Shown: positions 9,202 through 17,539 of the stretch, in pieces
Numbering within the stretch: position 1 is the stretch's first letter
How the letters are laid out: every line of letters begins with the position of its first letter
DNA from: Falsiroseomonas sp041690465
GTDB taxonomy: Bacteria > Pseudomonadota > Alphaproteobacteria > Acetobacterales > Acetobacteraceae
Direction of reading: 5' to 3'
Length of the DNA: 64,000 bases
Assembly (NCBI RefSeq): GCF_041690465.1
Contig: NZ_JAWLHG010000001.1
Coordinates: forward strand, 62,001 to 126,000
Notes under the pieces: generated by a model
Databases searched by the model: none
Told to the model about the DNA's origin: nothing
What the model saw: the letters and a program-made list of their open reading frames with translations, nothing else
Position numbers and translations under genes: made by a program

Positions 9202-10362
9202 TTGAACCCCGTCTCGCCGCCGATCTGGCTGATGGCGATGGCCGCCTTCACCGTCGGCTGCGGCATGCGCATCCTCGATCCGCTGCTGCCGATGCTGGCG
9301 GGCGAGTTCGGCGTCGGGCTCGGCGCCGTGGCGCCGCTGATCGGCGGCTTCGCCCTGGCCTACGGGCTCGGCCAGCTTGCGGCCGGGCCGCTCGGCGATG
9401 CACTCGGCAAGATGCGCGTGGCGGCGGTGGCGATGGCGATCTACGCCGCCACCCTGCTGGGCGCGACGCTGGCGGGCGACCTGTTCTCGCTGCTGCTGAT
9501 GCGCATCGCCTCCGGCCTGGCGGCGGCGGCGACCATTCCGCTGTTCATGGCCCATATCGGCGACCGCGTGCCGTATGAGCACCGCCAGGGGACGATCGGG
9601 CGCTTCCTGACGGGGATGGTGATGGCCACCCTGCTGGCCGGGCCGATCTCCGGCACGGTGGCGGAATTCGCCGGCTGGCGCAGCTCCTTCCTGGTGCTGG
9701 GCGGCATGGGGGCGGCGATCGCGCTGCTGTTCATGCTGCTGCTCGGCCCGGTCTGGAAGGAAGGCGGGCGCGGCGGGTCGGGCGGGCTCGGCGGCTTCAT
9801 CCGGCTGTTCGGGCGGCCGGCGGGGCGGCGGCTGATGATCGCGGCGACGGCTGACGGGATGCTGCTGTTCGGCGGCGCAATTCCCTTCATCGCCTCGCTG
9901 CTCATCACCCGCTTCGGGCTCTCGGCGGCGACGGCGGGGCTGATCGTGGCGGGCTTCGGGATCGGCGCCTTCGTCTATACCCGCGCGGCACCCTGGCTGG
10001 TGCGGAAGCTCGGCGAGCGCGGGCTGGTGCTGTGGGGCGGCGTCGGCCTCACGGCGGCGCTGGTGGCGATGGCGCTGGCGCCCGTCTGGTGGGTGGTGGC
10101 GGCGGCGCAGGTGGTGTTCGGCCTGCACTTCTTCATGCTGCACGGCGTGCTGCAGGCGCGCGCCACCGAAGCCCTGCCGGAGGCGCGCGGCACCGCGGTG
10201 GCGGGCTTCGCCATGTCGCTGTTCCTCGGCCAGAGCCTGGGTGCGGTGGTGTTCGGCGCACTGATCGCCGCCGCCGGCTTCACCGCCGGCTTCCTGGTCG
10301 CGGCGGCGGGCACGGTCGCGCTGACCTTCGCGATCCGCGCAAAGGTCATCCCGAAGGCCTGA
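9202..10362 (+). CDS. MFS transporter
   Basis: A 386-residue major facilitator superfamily carrier with about 12 hydrophobic segments. The first starts at LMAMAAFTVGCGMRILDPLLPML, and the MFS loop 2-3 region reads GPLGDALGKMRVA (the GxLaDrxGrr signature with variations). The family pattern resembles drug or arabinose-efflux MFS proteins; the substrate is unknown. The start is uncertain: TTG at 9202 sits 4 bases after the MOSC stop, while ATG at 9232 would still keep the first helix. Its 3' end overlaps the convergent acyltransferase-like gene by 17 bases, an antisense overlap of the two stop regions. Confidence 0.87.
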   Translation: MNPVSPPIWLMAMAAFTVGCGMRILDPLLPMLAGEFGVGLGAVAPLIGGFALAYGLGQLAAGPLGDALGKMRVAAVAMAIYAATLLGATLAGDLFSLLLMRIASGLAAAATIPLFMAHIGDRVPYEHRQGTIGRFLTGMVMATLLAGPISGTVAEFAGWRSSFLVLGGMGAAIALLFMLLLGPVWKEGGRGGSGGLGGFIRLFGRPAGRRLMIAATADGMLLFGGAIPFIASLLITRFGLSAATAGLIVAGFGIGAFVYTRAAPWLVRKLGERGLVLWGGVGLTAALVAMALAPVWWVVAAAQVVFGLHFFMLHGVLQARATEALPEARGTAVAGFAMSLFLGQSLGAVVFGALIAAAGFTAGFLVAAAGTVALTFAIRAKVIPKA

Positions 10363-11110
10363 GCGCCTCCAGCTCCCTGGCGACCTGCCCCTCGATCGCC
10401 GCGCCCAGCCCGTGCAGCGCCGTGGCGCCGTCCGCGCCATCCATCACCCGGTGGTCGAAGGAGAGATAGGCGTCCAACTCGCCGGTCTCCGAGATCGGCC
10501 CGTAGGAGAGGAAGCAGGGCAGCACGCTGACGCTGTCCACGATGGCGGCGCCGTGCCGGCCGAGTGCCGAGACCGCGAAGGTGCCGCCATAGCGCAGCAG
10601 CGGCCGGCCGATCGCCAGCGCGTAGCGCAGCAGCAGCCGGCGCAGCGGCCAGGGCTGGCGGGCGAAGCGCATCTGCCGCCGGTGCGTGCCGACATTCTCC
10701 GCCGGGCTGCGCTTCGCCGCGCGCAGCGCCTCGGCCAGCACCGGCAGCGGCGTCGCGTGCGGCTCGGTGAAGCGGGCCATGCCGAGCAGCGGGCCGGCCG
10801 CTTCGTCGCGCTCCAGCACGATGCAGCCGATGGCGTGCGGCACCTCGATCAGCCGCGGCGAGGGCAGCGTGGCGTGCACGCGGCGCAGCTCCGGCTGGCC
10901 TTCGGCGGCGAGCGCCAAGCCCTTCAGGAAGATCGTCGTCCAGGGCGGCCGCGGCGCCGGCAGCGCGGCGCGGGCGGCGCGCGCCCGCGGCAGCGCGAGC
11001 CGCGCCGTGATGACGCAGCGCGGCACCCGCAGCGAGGCCCAGGAAAGATCGGCGATGGTCTGCCGGCCTGGCGAAGGGCGGATGATCCGCCGTGCCGTCA
11101 CCCCTGCCAT
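10346..11110 (-). CDS. Stand-alone 2-oxoacid dehydrogenase E2-type acyltransferase domain protein
   Basis: A roughly 254-residue protein that corresponds only to the catalytic domain of dihydrolipoamide acyltransferases (E2). The active-site block is SFDHRVMDGADGA (HRxxDG), near residue 225. No lipoyl domain or E1/E3-binding domain is present, and no E1 or E3 gene is nearby, so it is unlikely to be a true E2. Similar orphan proteins occur in Acetobacteraceae without known function; transfer of an acyl group in another pathway is a guess. Start choice is ATG 11110 or GTG 11101; the latter gives a 4-base overlap with the upstream dehydrogenase stop. Confidence 0.75.
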   Translation of the reverse strand: MAGVTARRIIRPSPGRQTIADLSWASLRVPRCVITARLALPRARAARAALPAPRPPWTTIFLKGLALAAEGQPELRRVHATLPSPRLIEVPHAIGCIVLERDEAAGPLLGMARFTEPHATPLPVLAEALRAAKRSPAENVGTHRRQMRFARQPWPLRRLLLRYALAIGRPLLRYGGTFAVSALGRHGAAIVDSVSVLPCFLSYGPISETGELDAYLSFDHRVMDGADGATALHGLGAAIEGQVARELEALRPSG

Positions 11111-12099
11111 CCGGACAGCCGCGCAAGGCGCGTGGCGGCCTCGGCGTTCAGCGCGCGCTCCGGCATGCGTCCCGCCGCCAGCGCGGCGATCTGGCGGACG
11201 GTGTCCATCGCCTGGTGCTCGGCGGCTTCGGGCGTCAGGCCGCCGATATGCGGCGTCGCCACCACATCCGGCCGGGCGGCGAGCGCGGGGTTCGGCCACT
11301 GGTCGGGCGCGCTGCCGACATCCATCGCCGCCGCCGCCACCTGGCCCGAATCCAGCGCCGCGGCCAGTGCATCCTCGTCCACCAGCCCGCCGCGCGAGAG
11401 GTTCACCAGCAGCACGCCACGCTTCGCCTTCGCCAGCGAAGCCGCGTTGACGATGTGATGCGTGGAGTCGTTCGCCACCGCCAGCGGCATCAACACATCG
11501 GCCTCGGCGAAGACGCGGTCGAGGGACACCGATTCCACGCCGGCGTCGGCGATGGTAGCGAAGGGGTCGTGCACCAGCACACGCATGCGCAGCGCGACGG
11601 CAAGCTCCGCCACGCGCCGCGCGATGCGGCCATAGCCGATCAGGCCGAGCGTGCGCCCGGCGAGCTGGCGTCCCATCCGCGGCACCGGCACGCGGCCGGC
11701 ATGGAAATCGGCGGCGTAGGACGACACGCCGCGCGCCAGGTCCACCATCATGCCGATCGCGAGCTCGGAGACGCTGTCGCCGAAGCCGGGCGTCGCCTGC
11801 GTCACCAGCACGCCGGCGCGCGAGGCCGCGGCGATGTCGATGGTCGAGACATCCACCGCGACGCGCAGGAAGGCGACCAGGTCGGGCGCGTTCTCGAAGG
11901 TTTCCGCCGTGCCGGGGGTGGAGCGGTCGGCGACGATCGCCTGGCTGCCGGCGGCGGCCTCGGCCAGCGCGCGGCCGGAGAGTGGGGTGTCACCCTCGTG
12001 CAGCGTGACCTCCGCGACCTCCCGCAGCGCGGCCAGGGGGCGCTCGCCGTAGTAGTTCGCCCGCATCTCCGGCGTATGCGTCAGGAACACCCGTAGCAT
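11098..12099 (-). CDS. D-isomer-specific 2-hydroxyacid dehydrogenase
   Basis: A 333-residue NAD(P)-dependent dehydrogenase of the SerA/GhrB superfamily. The cofactor loop is LGLIGYGRIARRVAEL; the catalytic arginine is in LVNLSRGGLVDEDAL, and the catalytic histidine in VATPHIGGLTPEA. The acidic helper residue is expected around PDVVATPH. The start at 12099 (MLRVFLTHTPEM) is favoured over longer openings that read into the divergent neighbour. It is probably co-transcribed with the E2-like gene and diverges from the amidohydrolase gene across 40 bases. The substrate is not clear; phosphoglycerate and glyoxylate-type acids are both possible. Confidence 0.88.
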   Translation of the reverse strand: MLRVFLTHTPEMRANYYGERPLAALREVAEVTLHEGDTPLSGRALAEAAAGSQAIVADRSTPGTAETFENAPDLVAFLRVAVDVSTIDIAAASRAGVLVTQATPGFGDSVSELAIGMMVDLARGVSSYAADFHAGRVPVPRMGRQLAGRTLGLIGYGRIARRVAELAVALRMRVLVHDPFATIADAGVESVSLDRVFAEADVLMPLAVANDSTHHIVNAASLAKAKRGVLLVNLSRGGLVDEDALAAALDSGQVAAAAMDVGSAPDQWPNPALAARPDVVATPHIGGLTPEAAEHQAMDTVRQIAALAAGRMPERALNAEAATRLARLSGWQG

Positions 12100-12139
12100 G
12101 GCCTCGTCTCCGTCCCGGTTCGGCACTAGCCTAGCAACC

Positions 12140-12985
12140 ATGGACGACGCCGCCATTCCCTTCACCGCCGGCACCGCGCCGCCGCGCATCACGATCCCCG
12201 CCGGCGCGGTGGATTGCCATCATCACGTCTATGACGCCGCGGCGCCGGTCGCAGCCGGCGCGCGGCCGCATGCGACGGCGCGGCTGGCCGACCATGCGCG
12301 GCTGCTGGCGCGGCTGGGGGTGGAGCGGCACGTGCTGGTGCAGCCCTCGACCCATGGCTTCGACAATGCGCTGCACCTGGCCGCGCTGGCGGAGGCGGGG
12401 CCGCGCGCGCGGATGGTGGCGGTGCTCCCGCCCGACGCGAAGCCGGCGGAGCTGCGCGCGATGGCGGCGCAGGGCGTGGTGGGCGCGCGCGCCAACCTGA
12501 TCAGCAGCGGGCTGCTGACGCTGGCCGATGTGGCGCCGCTGACGCGCCTGCTCGCCGATGCCGGCTGGCATCTGCAGGTCTTCGCCACCGCACAGATGAT
12601 CGCCGACCTCGCCCCGGTGCTGCGGGCGGCACCCTGCGAGGTGGTGTTCGACCATTTTGCGCAACTGCCGCTCCGCGACTGGGCCGCGCATCCGGCCTGG
12701 GGCGTGGTGCTAGAGTTGCTGCAATCCGGACGCGGCTGGGTGAAGCTCTCCTCGCCCTACAGCCTGGACCAGGCGAATCCGCTGGCGGTGCGCGATCTTG
12801 CGCGGGCCTTCGTCGGAGCGGCGCCGGAACGGATGGTCTGGGGCACCAACTGGCCGCATCCGAATGCGACCGCGATGCCGGATGATGCCGCGCTGCTCGA
12901 TGCGCTGGCGGAGTGGGCGCCGGAGGAGGCAACGCGGCGCGCCATCCTGGTGGAAAACCCGGCGCGGCTTTATCGCTTTGGCTGA
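12140..12985 (+). CDS. Amidohydrolase family (TIM-barrel, PF04909-type) hydrolase
   Basis: A 281-residue metal-dependent hydrolase of the 2-pyrone-4,6-dicarboxylate lactonase/ACMSD-like group. The first metal-site motif is VDCHHHVYD near residue 27. WGTNWPHPNATAMPDDAAL towards the C-terminus holds the family acidic residues, and the ending RRAILVENPARLYRF is typical of this group. Such enzymes open lactones or decarboxylate aromatic catabolites, but the substrate is not known here. ATG 12140 is chosen because residues upstream in the open frame match nothing and would overlap the divergent gene. It ends 27 bases from the convergent azlD. Confidence 0.86.
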   Translation: MDDAAIPFTAGTAPPRITIPAGAVDCHHHVYDAAAPVAAGARPHATARLADHARLLARLGVERHVLVQPSTHGFDNALHLAALAEAGPRARMVAVLPPDAKPAELRAMAAQGVVGARANLISSGLLTLADVAPLTRLLADAGWHLQVFATAQMIADLAPVLRAAPCEVVFDHFAQLPLRDWAAHPAWGVVLELLQSGRGWVKLSSPYSLDQANPLAVRDLARAFVGAAPERMVWGTNWPHPNATAMPDDAALLDALAEWAPEEATRRAILVENPARLYRFG

Positions 12986-13012
12986 AAGCCTGTCTGTGGA
13001 TTAAGCCTTCGC

Positions 13013-13354
13013 TCAAAGAAGACCTGACCCTGCGGCGATCACCGCCCAGCCTGCCAGCAGGCCGGCCAGGCCCGCCAGCAGCGTCGGCAGCATGCGCGCG
13101 CCGAACAGCCGCCAGCCGAGCACCCCCGCCGCCACGCCGGCCAGCCGCGCAGGCCAGGGCACCGTGGCCAGCAAGCCGCCTGGCGTGGCGATCGCCAGCA
13201 CGACGAAGGCCGCCAGCGTCGCCAGCGAGACGGCCGCGGCCCAGGCGATGAAGGGATGATCCGGCCGCAGCGCGCCGCCGAGCAGCATCCCCGTCCCGCG
13301 CAGGCCGAGCATCGCCAGCACCGTCAGCCCGAGCGCGAGATCGGCCTCGGTCAT
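13013..13354 (-). CDS. azlD: AzlD family branched-chain amino-acid transport subunit
   Basis: A 113-residue membrane protein with about four hydrophobic segments (ALGLTVLAMLGLRG; FIAWAAAVSLATLAAFVVLAI; LAGVAAGVLGW; LLAGLAGLLAGWAVI). AzlD is the small partner of AzlC, and together they export branched-chain amino acids. Its ATG overlaps the azlC stop by 4 bases (ATGA), which confirms the pair. Sequence alone is weakly conserved in this family, so the call leans on topology and linkage. Confidence 0.86.
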   Translation of the reverse strand: MTEADLALGLTVLAMLGLRGTGMLLGGALRPDHPFIAWAAAVSLATLAAFVVLAIATPGGLLATVPWPARLAGVAAGVLGWRLFGARMLPTLLAGLAGLLAGWAVIAAGSGLL

Positions 13355-14040
13355 CGCCTCTGCCACAGGAAGGCGATGGTGCCGCCCACCAGCCCGGCGC
13401 CGAGCAGCCCCCAGGCCGGGCCAAGCCACAGCGCCAGCGGCGCCGCCAGCGCGCCGCAGATCACCGCGCTGCGCACCCCCGGCCGGCCGAGATCGGCGGC
13501 CAGCAGCAGGGCGAAGTAGAGCGGGTTGGTGAACAGCAGCGCCGCGCGCAGCGCCACCGGCAGGGATGGCGCCAGCCAATGCCCCGCCGCGGTCGCCGCC
13601 AACCCGGCGGTCCAGGAGGCGAGGGCGAAGCCGAGGAACCAGGGCAGGCGCTCATGCTCGGGCAGCCCCGGCAGGCGGCGCATGGCCGGCGCCCAGGGGG
13701 TTATGGCAATGAAGGGCGTCGCCAGCAGCCGCTTCCAGCCCGGCCGGCGCGGCCCGAGCAGCGGGGCGATGGCCACCGACATCGGCAGGAAGCGCGCATT
13801 CGCCGCCGTGGCCGCCGCGACCGCCGGCAGCACGCCCGCGCCCGCGCCGGTGGCCAGCCCGAGCAGCACCAGCTGCCCCGCCATGCCATAGACCGCCGCC
13901 GAGCAGAGCAGCGCCCAGCCGAGGGGCAGCCCGGCCTCCGCGACGGCGGCGCCGAAGGCCAGGAAGGTGACGCCCATGGCTAGGGCGGGGGCGCCCAGCG
14001 CCTCGATCGCGCCGATGCGGAAGGGGGTGGGTCGCGGCAC
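13351..14040 (-). CDS. azlC: AzlC family branched-chain amino-acid exporter
   Basis: A 229-residue integral membrane protein of the AzlC/LIV-E family. It exports branched-chain amino acids with AzlD. Diagnostic stretches are ALAMGVTFLAFGAAVAEAG and NARFLPMSVAIAPLL; several other helices follow, ending in GLVGGTIAFLWQRR. The GTG at 14040 is taken as start because VPRPTPFRIGAIEAL matches the usual short cytoplasmic N-terminus; the upstream extension looks like non-coding sequence. Confidence 0.88.
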   Translation of the reverse strand: MPRPTPFRIGAIEALGAPALAMGVTFLAFGAAVAEAGLPLGWALLCSAAVYGMAGQLVLLGLATGAGAGVLPAVAAATAANARFLPMSVAIAPLLGPRRPGWKRLLATPFIAITPWAPAMRRLPGLPEHERLPWFLGFALASWTAGLAATAAGHWLAPSLPVALRAALLFTNPLYFALLLAADLGRPGVRSAVICGALAAPLALWLGPAWGLLGAGLVGGTIAFLWQRR

Positions 14041-14235
14041 GGGTGGTATGCTGCCCGCTGCCGGCGGGTTCGTCAGCCTGGGCCCAAGCACGGCCCAGCC
14101 AACCGGACCACGGGCCGCAAGGCGGCCCCGCGCGCAGAGCCGGCAATTCAACTCAGCGCCACAGCGCGTCGGCGCGCAGGCAAGGCGGCGGCTTGCGGCG
14201 CTGCTGCAAGGCCGCCCGCCGCCTGAGGGCCTGGA

Positions 14236-14559
14236 TCAAGTCTCCTCTTCGCGGTCGGTCTCGACCTCGATGTCCTCGCCCAGCGTCTCGTCGGCGTCCT
14301 CGAGCTCCTCGGCGTCCTCGATCGCCTCGTCCGCCTCGTCGGCGTCCACCTCGACGATGTCCTCGGCCTCGGCCTCGGCCGGTACCACGCGCTTCTTCAC
14401 CCGGTCGTCGGGTGGCGCGGGGGCGCGCTTCAGCTTCGGCTGCTCCGCCGGCTGCTCCGTCCCGCACTTCGGACAGACAGCAGGGGCGCGCGTCATGTCG
14501 TAGAACTTCGTCCCGCAGGAGACGCAGATACGCTTCAGTCCGAGTTCAGGCTTGGCCAT
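14236..14559 (-). CDS. TIGR02300-type FYDLN-acid domain protein
   Basis: A 107-residue small acidic protein. A zinc-ribbon-like N-terminus with two CxxC pairs (CVSCGTKFYDMTRAPAVCPKCG) carries the FYD(L/M)xR signature. It is followed by a basic patch (KLKRAPAPPDDRVKKR) and a very acidic C-terminal tail rich in Glu, Asp and Ala. The family is confined to alphaproteobacteria, is of unknown function, and usually sits divergent from aroA, as here (50 bases apart). The acidic tail may bind nucleic-acid-binding proteins or metal, but that is speculative. Confidence 0.9.
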   Translation of the reverse strand: MAKPELGLKRICVSCGTKFYDMTRAPAVCPKCGTEQPAEQPKLKRAPAPPDDRVKKRVVPAEAEAEDIVEVDADEADEAIEDAEELEDADETLGEDIEVETDREEET

Positions 14560-14609
14560 CAGGAACCGCCAGGCAAAGGGGTCCGCGCGATTGCCACTTC
14601 GCGCCCTGC

Positions 14610-16001
14610 ATGTCAAACGCCGCGCCCATGCAAGGCTCTGCCCCGCGCGCTGCGCACGACCCGACCGCCCCCCGCCCGCTGGCCGCCCGCCCGCCCGCCC
14701 GCCCCCTCTCCGGCGAGGCCCGGATGCCCGGCGACAAGTCCATCAGCCACCGTGCATTGATGTTCGGCGCGCTGGCCGTCGGCACCACCGACATCACCGG
14801 CCTGCTGGAAGGCGAGGACGTGCTGCGCACCGCCGCCGCCATGCGCGCGCTGGGCGCGGAGGTGGAAAATCGCGGCGGCGGCAACTGGCGCGTCGCCGGG
14901 CGGGGGATCGGCGGGCTGGTGGAGCCGGCGGACGTGCTCGACATGGGCAATTCCGGCACCGCCGCCAGGTTGCTCTGCGGGCTGCTGGCGGGGCACCCGA
15001 TCTTCGCGGTGATGACCGGCGACGCCAGCCTGCGGAAGCGCCCGATGAAGCGGGTGACGGAGCCGCTCTCCGCCACCGGCGCCCGATTCGCCACCCGCGC
15101 CGGCGGGCGGCTGCCGCTGGCGGTGGAGGGTGCCGCCGATCCGCTGCCGCTCGACTACCTGGTGCCGGTGCCCTCCGCGCAGGTGAAATCGGCCTGCCTG
15201 CTGGCCGGGCTCTGCGCCCGCGGCGTGACGCGGATCGTGGAGCGGGAGGCCACCCGCGACCACACCGAGAACATGCTGCGTCACTTCGGCGCGACGGTCG
15301 GCGTCTCGGTCGAGGGTGCCGGCCGGGTGATCGAGCTGACGGGCCAGCCGGAATTGGTGGCCGCCCCCGTGGTGGTGCCGGGCGATCCCTCCTCCGCCGC
15401 CTTCCCCGCGGTTGCCGCGCTGCTGGTGCCGGGCTCCGAGGTCACGCTGCGCGGCGTGGGGATGAACCCGTTGCGCGCCGGTCTGTTCGCCACGCTGGCC
15501 GAGATGGGCGCCGACATCACCCGCCTCAACGAGCGGGTGGAGGGCGGCGAGCCCGTCGCCGACCTGCTGGTCCGGGCCAGTGCGCTACGAGCGATCGACG
15601 TGCCGGCGGACCGCGCGCCGAGCATGATCGACGAATACCCGATCCTCGCGGTGGCCGCCGCCGCCGCCACCGGCACCACCCGCATGCGCGGCCTGAAGGA
15701 GCTGCGGGTGAAGGAGAGCGACCGCCTCGCCGCCACCGCGGCGCTGCTGGAGGCGAACGGCATCCGCTTCGCGATCGAGGGCGACGACCTGATCGTGCAT
15801 GGCGTGGGCGGGCCGCCGCCGGGCGGCGGCCTGGTCGTCACCAATATGGATCATCGCATCGCCATGTCCGCGCTGGTGCTGGGCCTGGCGTCCCGCGCGC
15901 CGGTGGTGGCGGACGACGCCGCCTTCATCGAGACATCCTTCCCCGGTTTTTCCGAGCTGGTGAACCGGCTGGCGGGCGAGGCGGCGCTGGCAGCGCCGTG
16001 A
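14610..16001 (+). CDS. aroA: 3-phosphoshikimate 1-carboxyvinyltransferase (EPSP synthase), class II-like
   Basis: A 463-residue EPSP synthase joining PEP to shikimate-3-phosphate in the chorismate pathway. Substrate-binding blocks are MPGDKSISHRALMFGALA, ITGLLEGEDV, MGNSGTAARLL, GDASLRKRPM, SAQVKSACLLAGL, RAPSMIDEYPILAVAAA (with the catalytic Asp) and LKELRVKESDRL. The sequence closely resembles the class II group represented by Agrobacterium CP4, yet the phosphoenolpyruvate loop reads NSGT, with Gly where CP4 has its special Ala. The Pro/Ala/Arg-rich N-terminus (residues 1-35) is low complexity. ATG 14610 or 14628 are both possible. The stop overlaps cmk by 4 bases. Confidence 0.95.
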   Translation: MSNAAPMQGSAPRAAHDPTAPRPLAARPPARPLSGEARMPGDKSISHRALMFGALAVGTTDITGLLEGEDVLRTAAAMRALGAEVENRGGGNWRVAGRGIGGLVEPADVLDMGNSGTAARLLCGLLAGHPIFAVMTGDASLRKRPMKRVTEPLSATGARFATRAGGRLPLAVEGAADPLPLDYLVPVPSAQVKSACLLAGLCARGVTRIVEREATRDHTENMLRHFGATVGVSVEGAGRVIELTGQPELVAAPVVVPGDPSSAAFPAVAALLVPGSEVTLRGVGMNPLRAGLFATLAEMGADITRLNERVEGGEPVADLLVRASALRAIDVPADRAPSMIDEYPILAVAAAAATGTTRMRGLKELRVKESDRLAATAALLEANGIRFAIEGDDLIVHGVGGPPPGGGLVVTNMDHRIAMSALVLGLASRAPVVADDAAFIETSFPGFSELVNRLAGEAALAAP

Positions 16002-16633
16002 CAGAGCCCAGGGTCGTCGCCGTCGATGGCCCCGCCGCCGCCGGCAAGGGCACGCTGGCCAGGCGCCTCGCCGCCGCGCTGGGCCTGCCCTATCTCGACA
16101 CCGGGCTGCTCTACCGTGCCGTCGGCCGGCGCGTGCTGGACCGCGGCGCCGATCCGCGCGACGCCGCGGTCGCGGAAGCCGAGGCGCGCGCGCTGACCGC
16201 CGCCGATCTCGACCGCGCCGACCTGCGCGGGCCGGAGGCGGACATGGCGGCCTCGGCTGTCGCGGTGATCCCCGCCGTGCGTGCCGCGCTGCTCGACTGG
16301 CAGCGCGCATTCGGTCGCAGCCACGGCGCGGTGATGGATGGGCGGGACATCGGCACCGTCATCTTCCCCGACGCCCCGGTGAAGCTGTTCGTCACCGCGA
16401 GCGCCGAGGCCCGCGCGAAGCGCCGCCATGCGGAATTGCTCGCCCGCGGCATCGCCCGCGACCTGGCGGCGGTGGAGGCCGAGATGCGCGCCCGCGACGC
16501 GCAGGATGCCGGGCGCTCCACCGCGCCGATGAGGCCCGCCGAGGATGCCGTGCTGCTGGATACCACCGCGCTCGGGATCGAGGAGGTCTTCGCCACCGCG
16601 CTGGACCTCGTGCGCGCCCGCCTCGGAGCGTGA
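15998..16633 (+). CDS. cmk: Cytidylate kinase
   Basis: A 211-residue (d)CMP kinase of the P-loop NMP-kinase fold, feeding CDP for nucleotide and lipid precursors. The Walker A is VDGPAAAGKGTLARRLA at the N-terminus, followed by LPYLDTGLLYRAVGRR and the DGRDIGTVIFPDA block, with a lid region holding KRRHAEL. The GTG start overlaps the aroA stop (GTGA). The aroA-cmk pair usually leads straight to rpsA; here two unrelated genes intervene. Confidence 0.95.
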   Translation: MTEPRVVAVDGPAAAGKGTLARRLAAALGLPYLDTGLLYRAVGRRVLDRGADPRDAAVAEAEARALTAADLDRADLRGPEADMAASAVAVIPAVRAALLDWQRAFGRSHGAVMDGRDIGTVIFPDAPVKLFVTASAEARAKRRHAELLARGIARDLAAVEAEMRARDAQDAGRSTAPMRPAEDAVLLDTTALGIEEVFATALDLVRARLGA

Positions 16634-17538
16634 CGATGCAGGACCTGCCCGCCCGGATCGAGCTGCATCCGATCTCCACGCTGACGCTGACCGATGCGCA
16701 GTTCCTGCGTGGCGAGGCGGCGGGCACGCCGACCACGCTCGCCGCCATGCTCTCGCTGGCCCAAGGAGGTGGGCGGCAGCCGATGGTGCTGCTGATGCAT
16801 GGTTCGGGCGGGATCGGGCCGTCCATCCCGCTCTGGGTGCGGCAGATCAACGCGATCGGCGCCGCCGCCTGCGTGCTGGACGGGTTCAGCGGGCGCGGCC
16901 TGGTCTCGGTGAACCAGGACCAGGCCAGGCTCGGACGGCTGGCCTTCGTGCTCGATATCTACCGCACGCTGCCGCTACTGGCGCGGCATCCGGCGATCGA
17001 TGCGTCGCGGATGGCGGTGCTGGGCTTCTCGCGCGGCGGGCAGGGCGCGCTGTATTCGGCGATGGCGCGGTTCCACCGCATGTGGAACCCGGGCGGGCCG
17101 GTGCCCGTCGGTACGCTCGCCTTCTACCCGGATTGCTGCACGCGCTACCTGGAGGACACGGCGATGGTGCCGGGGCCGATCCGGGTCTTCCACGGCACGC
17201 CCGACGACATGAACCCGATCGCCCGCGCGCGCGAGCAGGTGGAGCGGCTGGCGGCGGCCGGGCATGACGCGGCGCTGCTGGAGTATCCGGGCGGGCACCA
17301 CGCCTTCGACAACCCGCTCTCGCCCGCCGCGGCGCGCGTGCCGGCGCAGAGCGTGCGCGATTGCCGGATCGAGGAGCGCGAACCCGGCCTGCTGGTCAAT
17401 GCCGCCACCGGCGCACCCTTCGGCTACGACGATCCCTGCGTCGCGCGCCAGGCGCATATCGGCGGCAACCCGGAGGCGGCTGCGGCCGCGCGGCGCGATG
17501 TGCTGGGTTTCCTGCGGGGGCTGCTGAGCCTCGCGTGA
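16630..17538 (+). CDS. Dienelactone-hydrolase-like alpha/beta hydrolase
   Basis: A 302-residue alpha/beta hydrolase. The oxyanion region is LLMHGSGGIGPSIPLWV, the nucleophile elbow VLGFSRGGQGALYSAM (GxSxG), an acidic member is probably in VFHGTPDDMNPIARA, and the catalytic His in YPGGHHAFDNP. No signal peptide is visible, so it is cytoplasmic. The GTG at 16630 overlaps the cmk stop; ATG 16636 is an alternative. It is part of the aroA-cmk transcript by spacing but has no obvious link to either. The substrate is unknown, though dienelactone-type small esters are typical of the family. Confidence 0.85.
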   Translation: MTMQDLPARIELHPISTLTLTDAQFLRGEAAGTPTTLAAMLSLAQGGGRQPMVLLMHGSGGIGPSIPLWVRQINAIGAAACVLDGFSGRGLVSVNQDQARLGRLAFVLDIYRTLPLLARHPAIDASRMAVLGFSRGGQGALYSAMARFHRMWNPGGPVPVGTLAFYPDCCTRYLEDTAMVPGPIRVFHGTPDDMNPIARAREQVERLAAAGHDAALLEYPGGHHAFDNPLSPAAARVPAQSVRDCRIEEREPGLLVNAATGAPFGYDDPCVARQAHIGGNPEAAAAARRDVLGFLRGLLSLA

Positions 17539-17539
17539 T

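Noticed and set aside
14041..14235. GC-rich hairpin-like stretch between azlC and the FYDLN protein gene as a possible tRNA or ncRNA
   Set aside because: No T-loop or anticodon-arm pattern and no cloverleaf could be drawn; most likely just an untranslated region.
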